Origin: VAZQ01 sp963702695
Lineage (GTDB): Bacteria; Pseudomonadota; Alphaproteobacteria; Rhizobiales; Xanthobacteraceae
Length of the DNA: 64,000 nucleotides
NCBI GenBank assembly: GCA_963702695.1
Contig: CAVPDS010000017.1
Coordinates: forward strand, 1-64,000
Direction: 5' to 3'
The position numbers were made by a program, and so were the translations under genes. Below, one piece after another: positions 1-9,471 of this stretch (the first letter of the stretch is position 1; the number at the start of each line of letters is the position of its first letter). The notes under the pieces are model-generated. The model worked only from the letters and a program-made list of their open reading frames with translations, ran no database searches and was not told where the DNA came from.

Positions 1-770
1 AGGTGGCCGGTGTGCGGATAGCGCAGGCAATCGACGGGCTTGCGGTCATCCCCTCTTCGACAATGCCCTGATACATGACCGCGACCCGATCGCAGAGATA
101 CTCGATGACGCCCATATCTGGTGATGAAGATGATGGCGAGCCCGATCCGCTCCCGCAGATCGAGCAGCAGGTTCAAAATCTGCATTTGCACCGAGACATC
201 GAGCGCGGAAGCGGCTTCGTCGGCGATCAACACCTTCGGGCGCACGATGACGGCGCGCGCGATACAGAGCCGCTGGCGTTGTCCGCCGCTGAACTGATAC
301 GCGTATTTCGTCAGCGCATCGTCACCGAGCGCAACGAGAGCGAGATGACGCCGGACTTCGTCCTTGATCTCGGCATTCGACAGGTTGCCTCGAATGCGCA
401 AGCCTTCCGCCAACAGATCCTGCACCTTCATGCGCGGATTGAGCGATCCGTAGGGGTCCTGAAACACCATCTGGATGCCGCGCCGCGCGGCGGGCAGTGC
501 CCTTGCGCCGGGCGCGAACACGGTCGAACCATCGACGGTGAGGGAGCCGGCGTCGGCGCTTTCGAGCCCCAGCAGAATTTTGGCGAAAGTCGACTTGCCG
601 CAGCCGCTCTCGCCGACAAGACCCAGGATCTCGCCCGGCGCGAGAGTAAGCGAAACGTCGTCAAGCGCTCGGTTCTCGGCTCGCGGCTGTAGCACGCCCC
701 GGCGGCTCCAGAACGATTTTGAGATGCCGCTCGCTTCCAGCAGCGGCCGGGCGCCGCGTTGCTGCGGCAT
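1..770 (-). CDS. OppF/DppF-type peptide ABC transporter ATPase, partial, with two compensating indels
   Basis: ATPase subunit of an oligopeptide/dipeptide ABC importer, acting on the cytoplasmic face of the permease pair; the C-terminus runs off the left edge. Reading leftward from ATG at 770, Walker A (GESGCGKST) lies near residues 55-63, followed by the signature FSGGQRQR and Walker B (VLIADEAASALD). Just after Walker B the frame breaks: the expected THDM H-loop is lost near 115-121 (apparent 2-base loss). Residues GVIEYLCDRVAVMYQG follow in another frame, and the original frame returns near 50-53 (apparent loss of one G in a G run), giving YPHTGHL, the usual OppF C-terminal motif. A GTG at 809 overlapping the upstream stop is an alternative start. 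It is the last visible gene of the operon. Confidence 0.8.
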   Translation of the reverse strand, partial: MPQQRGARPLLEASGISKSFWSRRGVLQPRAENRALDDVSLTLAPGEILGLVGESGCGKSTFAKILLGLESADAGSLTVDGSTVFAPGARALPAARRGIQMVFQDPYGSLNPRMKVQDLLAEGLRIRGNLSNAEIKDEVRRHLALVALGDDALTKYAYQFSGGQRQRLCIARAVIVRPKVLIADEAASALDVSVQMQILNLLLDLRERIGLAIIFITRYGRHRVSLRSGRGHVSGHCRRGDDRKPVDCLRYPHTGH

Positions 771-805
771 GGCAGTGGCCGAAATCGCGGATGCGCCTGC
801 TGCGG

Positions 806-1811
<1,006 letters not shown>

Positions 1812-1825
<14 letters not shown>

Positions 1826-2762
1826 CGACGTAGGTATCGATCAGCCGATTGAAGGCCGCCGGATGCTCGCGCATGACGAAATGACCGGACTTGTTGAAAA
1901 TACGCACCTCCGTGTCGCGCTGTTTCTCCATGAACAACTCGATGAGTTGCATGCCGTTGGCGATGTCGGCGGCGGGATCGTTGTAACCCCACACCACGAG
2001 CGTTGGGCAAGGCATGCCCCGCTCCAACAGCCAGCGGTGGCACTCCGCCCGCTGCTTGGCAAGCTGCGGCAGGAACTGCTTTCGCGAGAGGCCGTCCTTG
2101 TGCATCTTCGCGACCGCGATCTTGTTCTTCTCGGTCTCGGCGATGGCGACGCTGCCGTCGAGCCAGTCTTCGGTCACGATCTTGGGATTGTACGAATAGC
2201 GCTCGCAGAACCAGCGGATCAATTCGCGCGTAAGCTGGGGCTGCGGCGGGTCCTTGTGGACAAGGCGCGTGCGCGTCGTTCCCGGCGAGAGCGAGCCTGA
2301 GGAAATACAGACGCAAGTCTTGACCAGGTCGGGCCGTTCCAGGGAAATCCGGCTCACCACGTAGCCGCCGCGCGAATGGCCTGCCAAGTGATAGGGCTTC
2401 TTGCCGAGCTTATCGAGGAAGCCGATCGCATGCTGCACGATGGCGTGCATCGTGTAGTCGGAGTCCTTCTTCGGATTGTCGGTATAGCCCTGCCCCAGCT
2501 TGTCGAAAGCGATGGCATTGTGCCAGTTCTTGAGCACCGGAAAGTTGAGCGCCCAGGTCTTGGCCGAGCTCGCGCCGTCGCTGGCACCAAACTGCGCGCC
2601 GTGGATCATGACGATACGCTCGCCCGTCCCCTGATCGAAGTAGCGCGTGCGGATGCCCTCGACGTCGAGCCACTTCTCCGCGCCCATGTCGGCGTTCGCC
2701 GCCGGGAAGTAATTGCGGCCGGCTTCGGCAGCGCTTGGTTTGGTCATTGTGTCAGTTGCCAT
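1812..2762 (-). CDS. alpha/beta hydrolase (second of tandem pair)
   Basis: Cytoplasmic alpha/beta-hydrolase-fold enzyme of about 316 aa. The oxyanion HGAQFG motif is near residue 54, the nucleophile elbow GHSRGG puts the catalytic Ser at about 130, an acidic residue follows in WGYNDPAAD, and the catalytic His is in SGHFVMREHP. I chose ATG 2762 because GGAGGG lies 8 bases upstream; it overlaps the preceding gene stop by 11 bases. ATG 2747 is an alternative. It shares the sequence plan DRLGQGYTDNPK / GHSRGGYVV / WGYNDP with the neighbour at 2752-3648, so the two are tandem paralogues. The fold resembles meta-cleavage-product hydrolases and esterases, but the substrate is unknown. Its place inside a peptide-transporter operon suggests it acts on the imported compound. 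Confidence 0.88.
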
Positions 2763-3648
2763 TGGCCACACCCTCCACGAACTCGGCGATGACGCGATTG
2801 AACTCGGGAGCGCGCTCGCGGAAGCTGTGATGACCGGCCTGGTTGACGATGTGCAGGCTGGTGCGCGGCTGGCGCCGGGCAATGAGATCATAAAGCTCCA
2901 TGCCGAGATCGAGCGGCGCGGTCGGGTCGTTGTAGCCCCAGAACAGCATGATCGGCCGCTGCATCCCCTCCTTCTCGATGCGGGAGAAGAAGTCGTCCTT
3001 GTCCTCGATCAGTTCCGGCAAGAAGCGAACGTGCAGAAGACCCTCATCCTTCATCTTGCGGATCGCTTCCTTGTTCTTCGGCAATTCGGTGATCTTCTGC
3101 TTCATCTCGATCCACGCGTTAGTGACGTGCTGGGTCGTGCAGGAGTATTTCTCGTAGGTCCAGCGCGAGGCTTCGAGCGTGCCGGCTTTATGCGGATTGA
3201 GCGCGAACACGATCTCGTTGCGGCCGGGCCCGGGCGAGGCCGTGTTGCTGTCGATCAACACGCAGCTCTCGACCAGCCGCGGATAATCGAGCGTGGTGCG
3301 CGCCACCACATAGCCGCCGCGGCTATGGCCCACGAGGTTGTACGGCGCATACGGGAGCGCCTTGAGGAAGCCCGCGAAATGGCGGCAGGCCGCGCCCATG
3401 GTCCAATCCTCGTCACGCTTGGGATTGTCGGTGTAGCCCTGCCCCAGCCGATCGACGGAAATCACCCGGAATTTCTTAGCCAACTCCCCGAAGTTGAGGT
3501 GAAAGTCCTCGGCATTGGCGCCGCCCGATGCGTCGCCCGTGGTGCCGCCATGCACGAGTACGACCGGACGACCCTCACCGGCCTCGAAGTAGCGGGTGCG
3601 GATGCCGTCGACATCGACCCATCGTTCTCCGTATTCCTGCAGAAACAT
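2752..3648 (-). CDS. alpha/beta hydrolase (first of tandem pair)
   Basis: Alpha/beta-hydrolase-fold enzyme, about 298 aa. HGGTTGDASGG forms the oxyanion region near residue 33, GHSRGG carries the nucleophile Ser at 109, the acid is probably in WGYNDPTAP, and the His is in AGHHSFRERAP. Start ATG 3648 follows AAGGA by 7 bases; longer in-frame extensions upstream run into the permease gene and have no recognisable content. It sits directly downstream of the OppC-type permease and upstream of its paralogue, with overlapping ends, so it is co-transcribed. There is no signal peptide, so the enzyme should be cytoplasmic. Ester or C-C bond hydrolysis is known for this fold; the actual reaction here is not established. 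Confidence 0.88.
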   Translation of the reverse strand: MFLQEYGERWVDVDGIRTRYFEAGEGRPVVLVHGGTTGDASGGANAEDFHLNFGELAKKFRVISVDRLGQGYTDNPKRDEDWTMGAACRHFAGFLKALPYAPYNLVGHSRGGYVVARTTLDYPRLVESCVLIDSNTASPGPGRNEIVFALNPHKAGTLEASRWTYEKYSCTTQHVTNAWIEMKQKITELPKNKEAIRKMKDEGLLHVRFLPELIEDKDDFFSRIEKEGMQRPIMLFWGYNDPTAPLDLGMELYDLIARRQPRTSLHIVNQAGHHSFRERAPEFNRVIAEFVEGVANGN

Positions 3649-3688
3649 CGATCGTTCCTTTCTTTCTTCTAACCGCAGATTTTTCTTC

Positions 3689-4522
3689 CTACCGCAGATT
3701 GAGCGTGCTCTTGGGATCAAGCAGATCGCGCAGCCAGTCGCCCAGCAGATTGAGGCCGAGCACGGTGACAAAAATTCCAAGGCCGGGAAACACGGCGATC
3801 CACCACGCCCCCACGGCATACGAGCGCCCTTCCGACAGCATGCCGCCCCAGGTCGGGATTTCCGGCGGCACGCCGAGGCCGAGGAATGACAATGCTGCCT
3901 CGGCCAGGATCGCCGTCGCCATCGAGAACGTAGCGATCACGATCGCGGCCGCGATGAGATTGGGCAGGATGTGACGGGTCACGATCCAGCGCGTACCGCC
4001 GCCCATGACCTGCGAGGCCGCAACGAATTCCTTGTTGCGCAGAACGAGCGCCTGCGCGCGCGCGATCCGGCAGTAGGGAATCCAGCGCTGGATCGACAGC
4101 GCCAGGACGACGTTGGTCAGGCTTTGACCGAAGAAGGCGAGAATGGCCAGCGCCAGCAGGATCGGCGGAAACGCCCAGAATGTCTCGACCACCTTCTGCA
4201 TCGCCACGTCGCGCAGCCCGCCCCAATAGCCCGACAACGCGCCATAGAGCACACCGAACACACCGGAGACCAGCACGATCGAGGTTGCGATCAGCAGCGA
4301 AACACGGGCGCCTGAAACCATGCGCGCCAGGATATCGCGGCCCAACTGGTCGGTGCCCAGATAATAGCGCTCCGCATCGATCCGCGGCGGTTGCAGCGAA
4401 CTCAGGAGATCCTGATCGAGCGCGGTGTGCGGTGTAATGAAATCGCCAAACGCGGCGACAAACAATACCAGGGTGAGGCAGGCCGCCCCGATGATGAACT
4501 TGGCATTGAGGAATCGCCGCAT
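3689..4522 (-). CDS. DppC/OppC-type ABC transporter permease
   Basis: Inner-membrane permease of a peptide-class ABC importer, 277 aa. It has an N-terminal membrane segment (IIGAACLTLVLFVAAFG), the short OppC-N region, the LGTDQLGRDILARMVSGAR motif typical of DppC/OppC, then five further hydrophobic segments. The cytoplasmic EAA loop is visible as EAALSFLGLGVPPEIPTWG. It pairs with the DppB-type permease immediately upstream (10-base gap) to form the transport channel. The start ATG at 4522 is the first in frame after the partner stop. Function as a permease is clear; substrate specificity is set by the binding protein at 5586-7112. Confidence 0.93.
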   Translation of the reverse strand: MRRFLNAKFIIGAACLTLVLFVAAFGDFITPHTALDQDLLSSLQPPRIDAERYYLGTDQLGRDILARMVSGARVSLLIATSIVLVSGVFGVLYGALSGYWGGLRDVAMQKVVETFWAFPPILLALAILAFFGQSLTNVVLALSIQRWIPYCRIARAQALVLRNKEFVAASQVMGGGTRWIVTRHILPNLIAAAIVIATFSMATAILAEAALSFLGLGVPPEIPTWGGMLSEGRSYAVGAWWIAVFPGLGIFVTVLGLNLLGDWLRDLLDPKSTLNLR

Positions 4523-4531
4523 GTCGCTGCC

Positions 4532-5545
4532 TCAGCCTGCCTGCGAGGCGCGGATGCGCGGATCGATCAGAAAATAGACGATGTCGATGATCGCGTTGAT
4601 CACGATGAACAGCGTCGTATAGCTGACCACGATGCCGGTCGTGAGCGGAATGTCGCGGACCGAGATCGCCTGGTAGAGCAGCGTGCCGAGGCCGGGCCAA
4701 CTGAACACCACCTCGACGATGATGCTGCCGGAGATCAGCACGCCGAGCTCAAGCCCGATGATGGTGATGATCGGCACCGCCGCGTTGGGCAGCAGATGAT
4801 GCCGGATGATCGCCCCGCGCGTCAGCCCTTTCGCCACCGCGGTGGTGATGAATTCCTCCTGGGCAACGTCGATGATGGCGCCGCGCGTGATGCGGGTGAT
4901 GATCCCCACCATGCTGAAGGCCAAGGTCAGCGCCGGCAAGGCGATGTAGCTGAGGATGATCCTGAGCAGCCCGAGGTGGCCGGTCAGGATGGCGTCCAAC
5001 GTGTAGACGCCGGTCACATGCGGCACCGTGATGCCGTACGGAAGGCGGCCGGCCGAAGGCAGCAGATTGAGGTCGGCCGACAGGAACAGGACGAGCAGGA
5101 TGCCGAGCCAGAATGTGGGCGCGCTGACGCCGGTGATGGCCACCACGGACACCGCGCCGTCGATGATCGAGCCCTTGTGCAGCGCCGACAGGATGCCGAG
5201 CGGAATGGCGACGGCGGCTGCGATGATCAGCGCGATCAGCGCGAGCTCAAGGGTCGCCGGCAGCCGGCTGAGAATGAGGTGGAAGACATCCTCGCCGTAG
5301 CGGTACGAGCGGCCGAAATCGAGGTGGATGACGCTCGTCAGGAACCGCCAGTATTGCATCATCACTGGTTGATCGAGGCCCCACCGCTCGCGGATGGCGG
5401 CGACTTCGGCGTCGCTGGCGTCCTCGGGAACCAGCAGGTCGGCGGCATCGCCCGGCGCCAGGCGTAGGAGGACGAACAGCACCAGCGTCACGAAAACAAG
5501 GACCGGCACGACACCCGCCAAACGCAGAGCGATGGCGCGGAGCAT
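4532..5545 (-). CDS. DppB/OppB-type ABC transporter permease
   Basis: Inner-membrane permease of the same peptide-class importer, about 337 aa. The N-terminal segment LRAIALRLAGVVPVLVFVTLVLFVLLRLAPGD is characteristic of DppB/OppB, as is the following WGLDQPVMMQYWRFL...LDFGRSYRYGEDV region. The EAA-like loop is at QEEFITTAVAKGLTRGAIIRHHLLPNA, and VFSWPGLGTLLYQAISVRD precedes the last membrane segments. ATG 5545 is preferred because an AGAGGA sequence stands about 7 bases before it; an upstream ATG at 5569 would add eight charged residues. It follows the binding-protein gene with a short gap and belongs to the same operon. Confidence 0.92.
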   Translation of the reverse strand: MLRAIALRLAGVVPVLVFVTLVLFVLLRLAPGDAADLLVPEDASDAEVAAIRERWGLDQPVMMQYWRFLTSVIHLDFGRSYRYGEDVFHLILSRLPATLELALIALIIAAAVAIPLGILSALHKGSIIDGAVSVVAITGVSAPTFWLGILLVLFLSADLNLLPSAGRLPYGITVPHVTGVYTLDAILTGHLGLLRIILSYIALPALTLAFSMVGIITRITRGAIIDVAQEEFITTAVAKGLTRGAIIRHHLLPNAAVPIITIIGLELGVLISGSIIVEVVFSWPGLGTLLYQAISVRDIPLTTGIVVSYTTLFIVINAIIDIVYFLIDPRIRASQAG

Positions 5546-5585
5546 CCCGTGTCCTCTTCCCTCTCGCACCAGCCGATCGGCTCGA

Positions 5586-7112
5586 TTACTTCATCTTGAC
5601 CAGGGGAAACCAGAACTCGCCCGAGGCGTCCACCGTCGTGGTGATGTTCGCCCGCACCCCGGTGACCAGCGTGTGCGTCCACATGAAGTGGCTCGGCACG
5701 TCGTCGATCAGGATCTGATTCATCTCCCGCCAGATCTGGCAGCGCTTCTCCGGGTCGCTTTCCTTGTACTGCGCCGCCAGCAGCTCATCAAATTTCGGAT
5801 TGGAGTATTGCACGCGCGGCGAGCCGCCGGTGCCGAAAAGCTGGCCGGCAGCGTCGGAGGCGTCGTAGATCGTGCCGCGGCCCATGTAGTACATCGGTGT
5901 CTTGCCGCGGCGCACGTCGGCCCAGAAGTTGGCGTATTCGGGGGTGTGCAGCTTCACCTTGAACCCGACCTGACGGAGCATCTGAGCAACTGCTTCCGCG
6001 ATCTGGCGATCGGAAATGTAACGACCCACCGCGGTGTAGAAATCAATCTCCGGCCCGCCGTTGGGATAGCCCACCTCCGCCAGCAGCGCCTTGGCCTTGG
6101 CCGGATCGTAGGAGTTCGCGCGGTCCGGCTTGCCGGTGTAGCAGAACTGGTTGGGTCCGATGAGGCCGTCCTGGACCTTCGCGTAGCCGCTGAGCAGACG
6201 ATCGACGATCAACGGCCGGTTGATCGCATAGGCGACGGCCTTGCGGAGCCGAACGTCAGTCCACGGCGCCATCTTGTTATTGAAGGCGACGAACATCACC
6301 TCGATCCCGCCGGTCTTGATGATCTTCACGTCGGGGCGATTTTCGAGACGGCGAACGAGCTGCGGCGGGACCAGACGGGCCACCTGGACCTCGCCGTTGA
6401 GCAGCGCGGTCACCCGCTGCTCCGGCTCGCGCATCTGCTGCAGGATCACGACATCCGGCGAACTTTTGGTATCGGCGCCGTCCGGCTCGGTCCAATCCGG
6501 GTTCTTGCGGATGACGACGCGACGGTCGGCTTGATATTCCTCGAGCTTGTAGGGCCCCCAGCCAACCGCATGTTTCTTGTCGGCCTCGCGTCCATATTTC
6601 GCATAAAGCTCGGCCGAGGTGATGATGAAACGATCGAACAGCGCCATCGGGAGATTGACCGCGGGCGACTTGGTCTTGATGTCGAAGGTGTAGTCGTCGA
6701 CCGGAACGATCTCCTTCACCATCGCGATGAATGAATTCTGCACGCTCTCCGGATCGGTGCGAATGCGCTTGAGCGAGTGCACGACGTCGGCCGAGGTCGG
6801 GCCGGGACCGCCGTCCTGACGCTTGAGCCCCTTGCGCAGCGTAAAGCGCCAGGTGAGCGGATCGGTGGCCTCCCATTTTTCCGCCAGGATGCCGACGAGT
6901 TGCTTCGTCGTGTAGTCGTAGCGGCCGAGGCAGCCGTAGGTGTGGCACCACAGCGAATAGACCGGCGACGAGGAATCCCCGTACGGATTGTCGGTCGTCA
7001 TCGGTTCCGTGGCCGTGATCCTCATCACCTTGTCCTGGGCAAGCGCCGGCTGGGCCAAGGTGATCCCGAGGGCGGCGAGGGCGAATTTCGCGACGGTGCC
7101 GATGCGCCTCAT
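5586..7112 (-). CDS. periplasmic peptide/opine-type ABC substrate-binding protein (SBP family 5)
   Basis: Periplasmic receptor of the importer encoded downstream, about 508 aa, typical of SBP family 5 (DppA/OppA). ATG 7112 starts a Sec signal peptide ending near AQPALA, with AGGAG about 10 bases upstream. Family features include WRFTLRKGLKRQDGGPGPTSADVVHSLKRI in domain I and the AVAYAINRPLIVDRLL segment. The protein contains aromatic and acidic residues in the ligand regions but the ligand cannot be assigned. It is the first gene of the transporter operon, with a good sigma70-type promoter at 7289-7317. Family 5 proteins bind peptides, opines, nickel complexes and oligosaccharides; the hydrolase neighbours favour a small amide or ester. 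Confidence 0.92.
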   Translation of the reverse strand: MRRIGTVAKFALAALGITLAQPALAQDKVMRITATEPMTTDNPYGDSSSPVYSLWCHTYGCLGRYDYTTKQLVGILAEKWEATDPLTWRFTLRKGLKRQDGGPGPTSADVVHSLKRIRTDPESVQNSFIAMVKEIVPVDDYTFDIKTKSPAVNLPMALFDRFIITSAELYAKYGREADKKHAVGWGPYKLEEYQADRRVVIRKNPDWTEPDGADTKSSPDVVILQQMREPEQRVTALLNGEVQVARLVPPQLVRRLENRPDVKIIKTGGIEVMFVAFNNKMAPWTDVRLRKAVAYAINRPLIVDRLLSGYAKVQDGLIGPNQFCYTGKPDRANSYDPAKAKALLAEVGYPNGGPEIDFYTAVGRYISDRQIAEAVAQMLRQVGFKVKLHTPEYANFWADVRRGKTPMYYMGRGTIYDASDAAGQLFGTGGSPRVQYSNPKFDELLAAQYKESDPEKRCQIWREMNQILIDDVPSHFMWTHTLVTGVRANITTTVDASGEFWFPLVKMK

Positions 7113-7288
7113 GGTGTGTTCACTCCTCGCAGAGAACATGTTCGCGGCCGCAGCCCGGACCCTCCGCGGCAAGGACGGTCACGGCGCCGGTCGGCCTCCT
7201 AGGCCGATTCCAACGGCGTGCGAAGCGTGGGTATCACGCAACGGAGGCCAAGCGAGGCCACACCAACTATCCATGGGCATGCCCTATA

Positions 7289-7317
7289 ATTATTGAGAGA
7301 TCGGCGATGGGGGTCAA
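7289..7317 (-). promoter_or_regulatory. predicted sigma70-type promoter for the peptide-transporter operon
   Basis: On the minus strand, TTGACC (7317-7312) and AATAAT (7294-7289) are separated by exactly 17 bases. Five of six positions match the consensus in each hexamer. Transcription would start near 7282, leaving a leader of roughly 170 nt before the binding-protein ATG at 7112. It lies downstream of the isochorismatase-like gene, so the transporter can be expressed independently of it. This is pattern recognition only. Confidence 0.5.
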
Positions 7318-7377
7318 GCGCGTAACGATTCAGTCGGTGAGGTGAGTTGGAAAGTCGCAGGCCGCGGCAAACGCATG

Positions 7378-8151
7378 CTAAAAGTTCGACGCAAGCTTCG
7401 GCCGCGACGGCGCTGGCGCCGACCCCTTCGGCAGTTCGAACATCCCGCTTTCGAGCCCATCGAGGAACGCCAGCGCCTCCGCGGTCTTCACCACATCCGC
7501 GTATTTGGCGTTCATGTCGCAGAGATTGATGGCGTGGCTCGCCTGCGAGCGGTCGAAGCAGCCCTCCTCGGCCAGCGCGATCCGGTAGTTGAGGCTGAAT
7601 GCATCGAGCACGGTCGCGCGCACGCAGCCGGACGTGGTCGTGCCGGTGACGATCAGGCTGTCGCAGCCGAGCAGCGTCAGATAGCTGGTCATGTTGGTGC
7701 CGAAGAAACCTGAAGGTTTCTGCTTGGTGACCACGATGTCCTGCGGCGATGGCGCGATCGGAGTGACGATCTCGTTGCCGTCGATATTGGGCACTGGCGC
7801 GCGCTTGTCCTCGTCGCCGCGCGCGTTCTTCCACAGCCACGAGCCGCTGTCCCAGTTGTCGGCGCGGCGGATGCCGGTGGTGTAGATCACCGGCACGCCC
7901 TTCTCGTGCGCCTTGTCGATCAGGGCGCGGATATAGGGCAGCGCGATCCAGGCGTCTTCGCCGCAGGAATTGCGCCAGCGCTTGATCAATTCGAGGATCG
8001 GCTCCGGCTTGTCGCCGCAGAACGCCCAGTTCACGTCGATGATGACGAGCGCCGGCCGCTTGCCGAAGCCGCCGCGCGCGCCATAGCCGGACGCATCGAA
8101 TACCGCCTTGTCGCGCTCGGTGAGGAACTGGTTCCAGATAGGCTCGGACAT
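7378..8151 (-). CDS. isochorismatase/N-carbamoylsarcosine amidohydrolase family protein
   Basis: Cysteine hydrolase of the isochorismatase-like superfamily, 257 aa, cytoplasmic. The expected triad is visible: Asp39 in ALVIIDVNWAF, Lys143 in VVTKQKPSGFFGT, and Cys176 in GTTTSGCVRAT, the last preceded by the usual cis-peptide region. The N-terminal IWNQFLTERDKAVF resembles N-carbamoylsarcosine amidase and maleamate amidohydrolase relatives, which release ammonia from amides. Start ATG 8151 has GGAGAG about 8 bases upstream. It lies between a sulfonate/nitrate-type transporter and the peptide-type transporter, all on the minus strand, which suggests hydrolysis of an imported amide. The exact substrate is unknown. 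Confidence 0.88.
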   Translation of the reverse strand: MSEPIWNQFLTERDKAVFDASGYGARGGFGKRPALVIIDVNWAFCGDKPEPILELIKRWRNSCGEDAWIALPYIRALIDKAHEKGVPVIYTTGIRRADNWDSGSWLWKNARGDEDKRAPVPNIDGNEIVTPIAPSPQDIVVTKQKPSGFFGTNMTSYLTLLGCDSLIVTGTTTSGCVRATVLDAFSLNYRIALAEEGCFDRSQASHAINLCDMNAKYADVVKTAEALAFLDGLESGMFELPKGSAPAPSRPKLASNF

Positions 8152-8211
8152 GGTGATGCTCTCCTATGCTGATCGGATCATCAGCGTATCACTAGGTTCG
8201 GCTCATGAATG

Positions 8212-8260
8212 CGTCATTCCGCGGCCGGCCGCAGGCCGGAGCCCGGAATCCATAGTCGCG
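8212..8260. repeat. intergenic REP-like palindrome
   Basis: CATTCCGCGGCCGGCC and a following GGAGCCCGGAATCCATA form an imperfect inverted repeat. The CATTCCG...CGGAATCCATA wording recurs at 29690-29818. It lies between two minus-strand genes and may act as a transcript-end or processing structure. Confidence 0.5.
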
Positions 8261-8304
8261 ATCCAGACCCGCCGCCACGCCGCGATCCGGACTGACGACG
8301 GCCT

Positions 8305-9291
8305 TTACGCTTTGATGCTGTCGACGAAGCTCATATCGATGATTTCCTCATACTTGACATCGCGCGTGAGGATGCCAGCGCCCATGACGACGGCCTTGGC
8401 GTTATCCCAGGAGCCGCGGCTGATCTGGCCATCCTTGCTCCAAAGCTCATCCGCAAACGAGCGATCGAGCGTCGCCTTGAGGTCATCGAGCGGCATGGTG
8501 GGAAATTGCTTCTTCGCGATCGCGGCCGACTCTTCTTTGTTGGCGTAGAGGAATTTCAAGGCCGTGACCATGCCGCGCACGAAGCCGCGCACGAGCTCCG
8601 GCTCCTTCTGGATGGTCTCGAGACGAACGTTGAAGGTCGAGTAGGCGTATGGCCCCATTTCCTTGGGGACATTGAAGAACGGCTCGCTCCAGACGTTGTT
8701 GCGCACGCCCTGCGTGACGTACGGCTCGGTCGCTTCGCCGATCTGCGCCTGCTTGCCCTTCACCACCGCGACGGTGGCGGAGTTCGCAGTCTCGACCAGC
8801 GTCACGTCCTTTTTCGCATCGAGATTCCATTTCTTCAGCAGATAGCGGGTGATGGAATTCGGCGTGCCGCCGAACGGACCGATCACGATCGTCTTGCCTT
8901 TGAAGTAAGCCGGCCAGTCCTTGTTGGTCGGCTCCATGCCCTTGGCGGCGCAGAAATAGATGTTGCCGCGATCGACGCAGTTGACCACCGAGCGCAGCTC
9001 GGCGCCCTTGATCTTGGCGAAGGCGTCATGCTCCGGGCCGCCGATGAAGGCGAAGGCCTGGCCGGACAGCACCGCATTGGTATGGCCGCCGCCGTTTTCG
9101 ATGGTCACGAGCTTGACCCCGACATCCTCGAACAGCCCCTTGGCCATTCCGATGTAGAGCGGCAGGTAGCCGGTGCTGTGGACCGGTTCCGCAATCAGGA
9201 CCTCCTTGGCGGCAGCGTTCGCGATGTAGGGGCGCGCGACCAGCGCGGCGCCAAGTGATGCAGTCGAACCGAGGAATTTCCGCCTGTTCAT
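8305..9291 (-). CDS. ABC substrate-binding protein, NMT1/SsuA (NitT/TauT) type
   Basis: Periplasmic receptor of a nitrate/sulfonate/taurine-class importer, about 328 aa. ATG 9291 gives MNRRKFLGSTASLGAALVA, a twin-arginine-like signal ending near IANAAA, with GAGGA a few bases upstream. The mature part has the NMT1-type pattern STGYLPLYIGMAKGLFEDVGV, then FIGGPEHDAFAKIKGAELRSV and IVIGPFGGTPNSITRYLLKKW. It is the third gene of the minus-strand set ATPase (10365-11165), permease (9472-10342), receptor. Such receptors bind sulfonates, pyrimidine precursors or aromatic acids; the ligand is not identified. A 180-bp spacer with REP-like sequence separates it from the permease. Confidence 0.88.
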   Translation of the reverse strand: MNRRKFLGSTASLGAALVARPYIANAAAKEVLIAEPVHSTGYLPLYIGMAKGLFEDVGVKLVTIENGGGHTNAVLSGQAFAFIGGPEHDAFAKIKGAELRSVVNCVDRGNIYFCAAKGMEPTNKDWPAYFKGKTIVIGPFGGTPNSITRYLLKKWNLDAKKDVTLVETANSATVAVVKGKQAQIGEATEPYVTQGVRNNVWSEPFFNVPKEMGPYAYSTFNVRLETIQKEPELVRGFVRGMVTALKFLYANKEESAAIAKKQFPTMPLDDLKATLDRSFADELWSKDGQISRGSWDNAKAVVMGAGILTRDVKYEEIIDMSFVDSIKA

Positions 9292-9335
9292 GACATCCTC
9301 ACTCTGGTTGTGGTGCGAAATCCGAAGGATGGACA

Positions 9336-9455
9336 CAGTCGTCCCCGCGAAGGTCGGAACCCGTACCCTGCGAAGTGAAAGTTTCTCGCTGACAGTGAAT
9401 AATCCCGAGCGCACGGCCTACGGTCCCCGTCTGCGCGGGGACGGCACGGAGTGAA
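9336..9455. repeat. intergenic repeat with CCCCGCG arms
   Basis: GTCGTCCCCGCGAAGGTCGG at the left and GTCCCCGTCTGCGCGGGGAC at the right flank AT-richer sequence. The right part folds on itself (GTCCCCG...CGGGGAC). The same GTCCCCGCGAA wording occurs at 17469 and 53875, so this is a dispersed repeat family. Confidence 0.45.
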
Positions 9456-9471
9456 TTGATCTCGCGTCCCA

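Noticed and set aside
4391..6734. Two long plus-strand frames opposite the permease and receptor genes
   Set aside because: They are mirror frames of high-GC coding sequence; the translations are Asp/Arg/His-rich and lack motifs.
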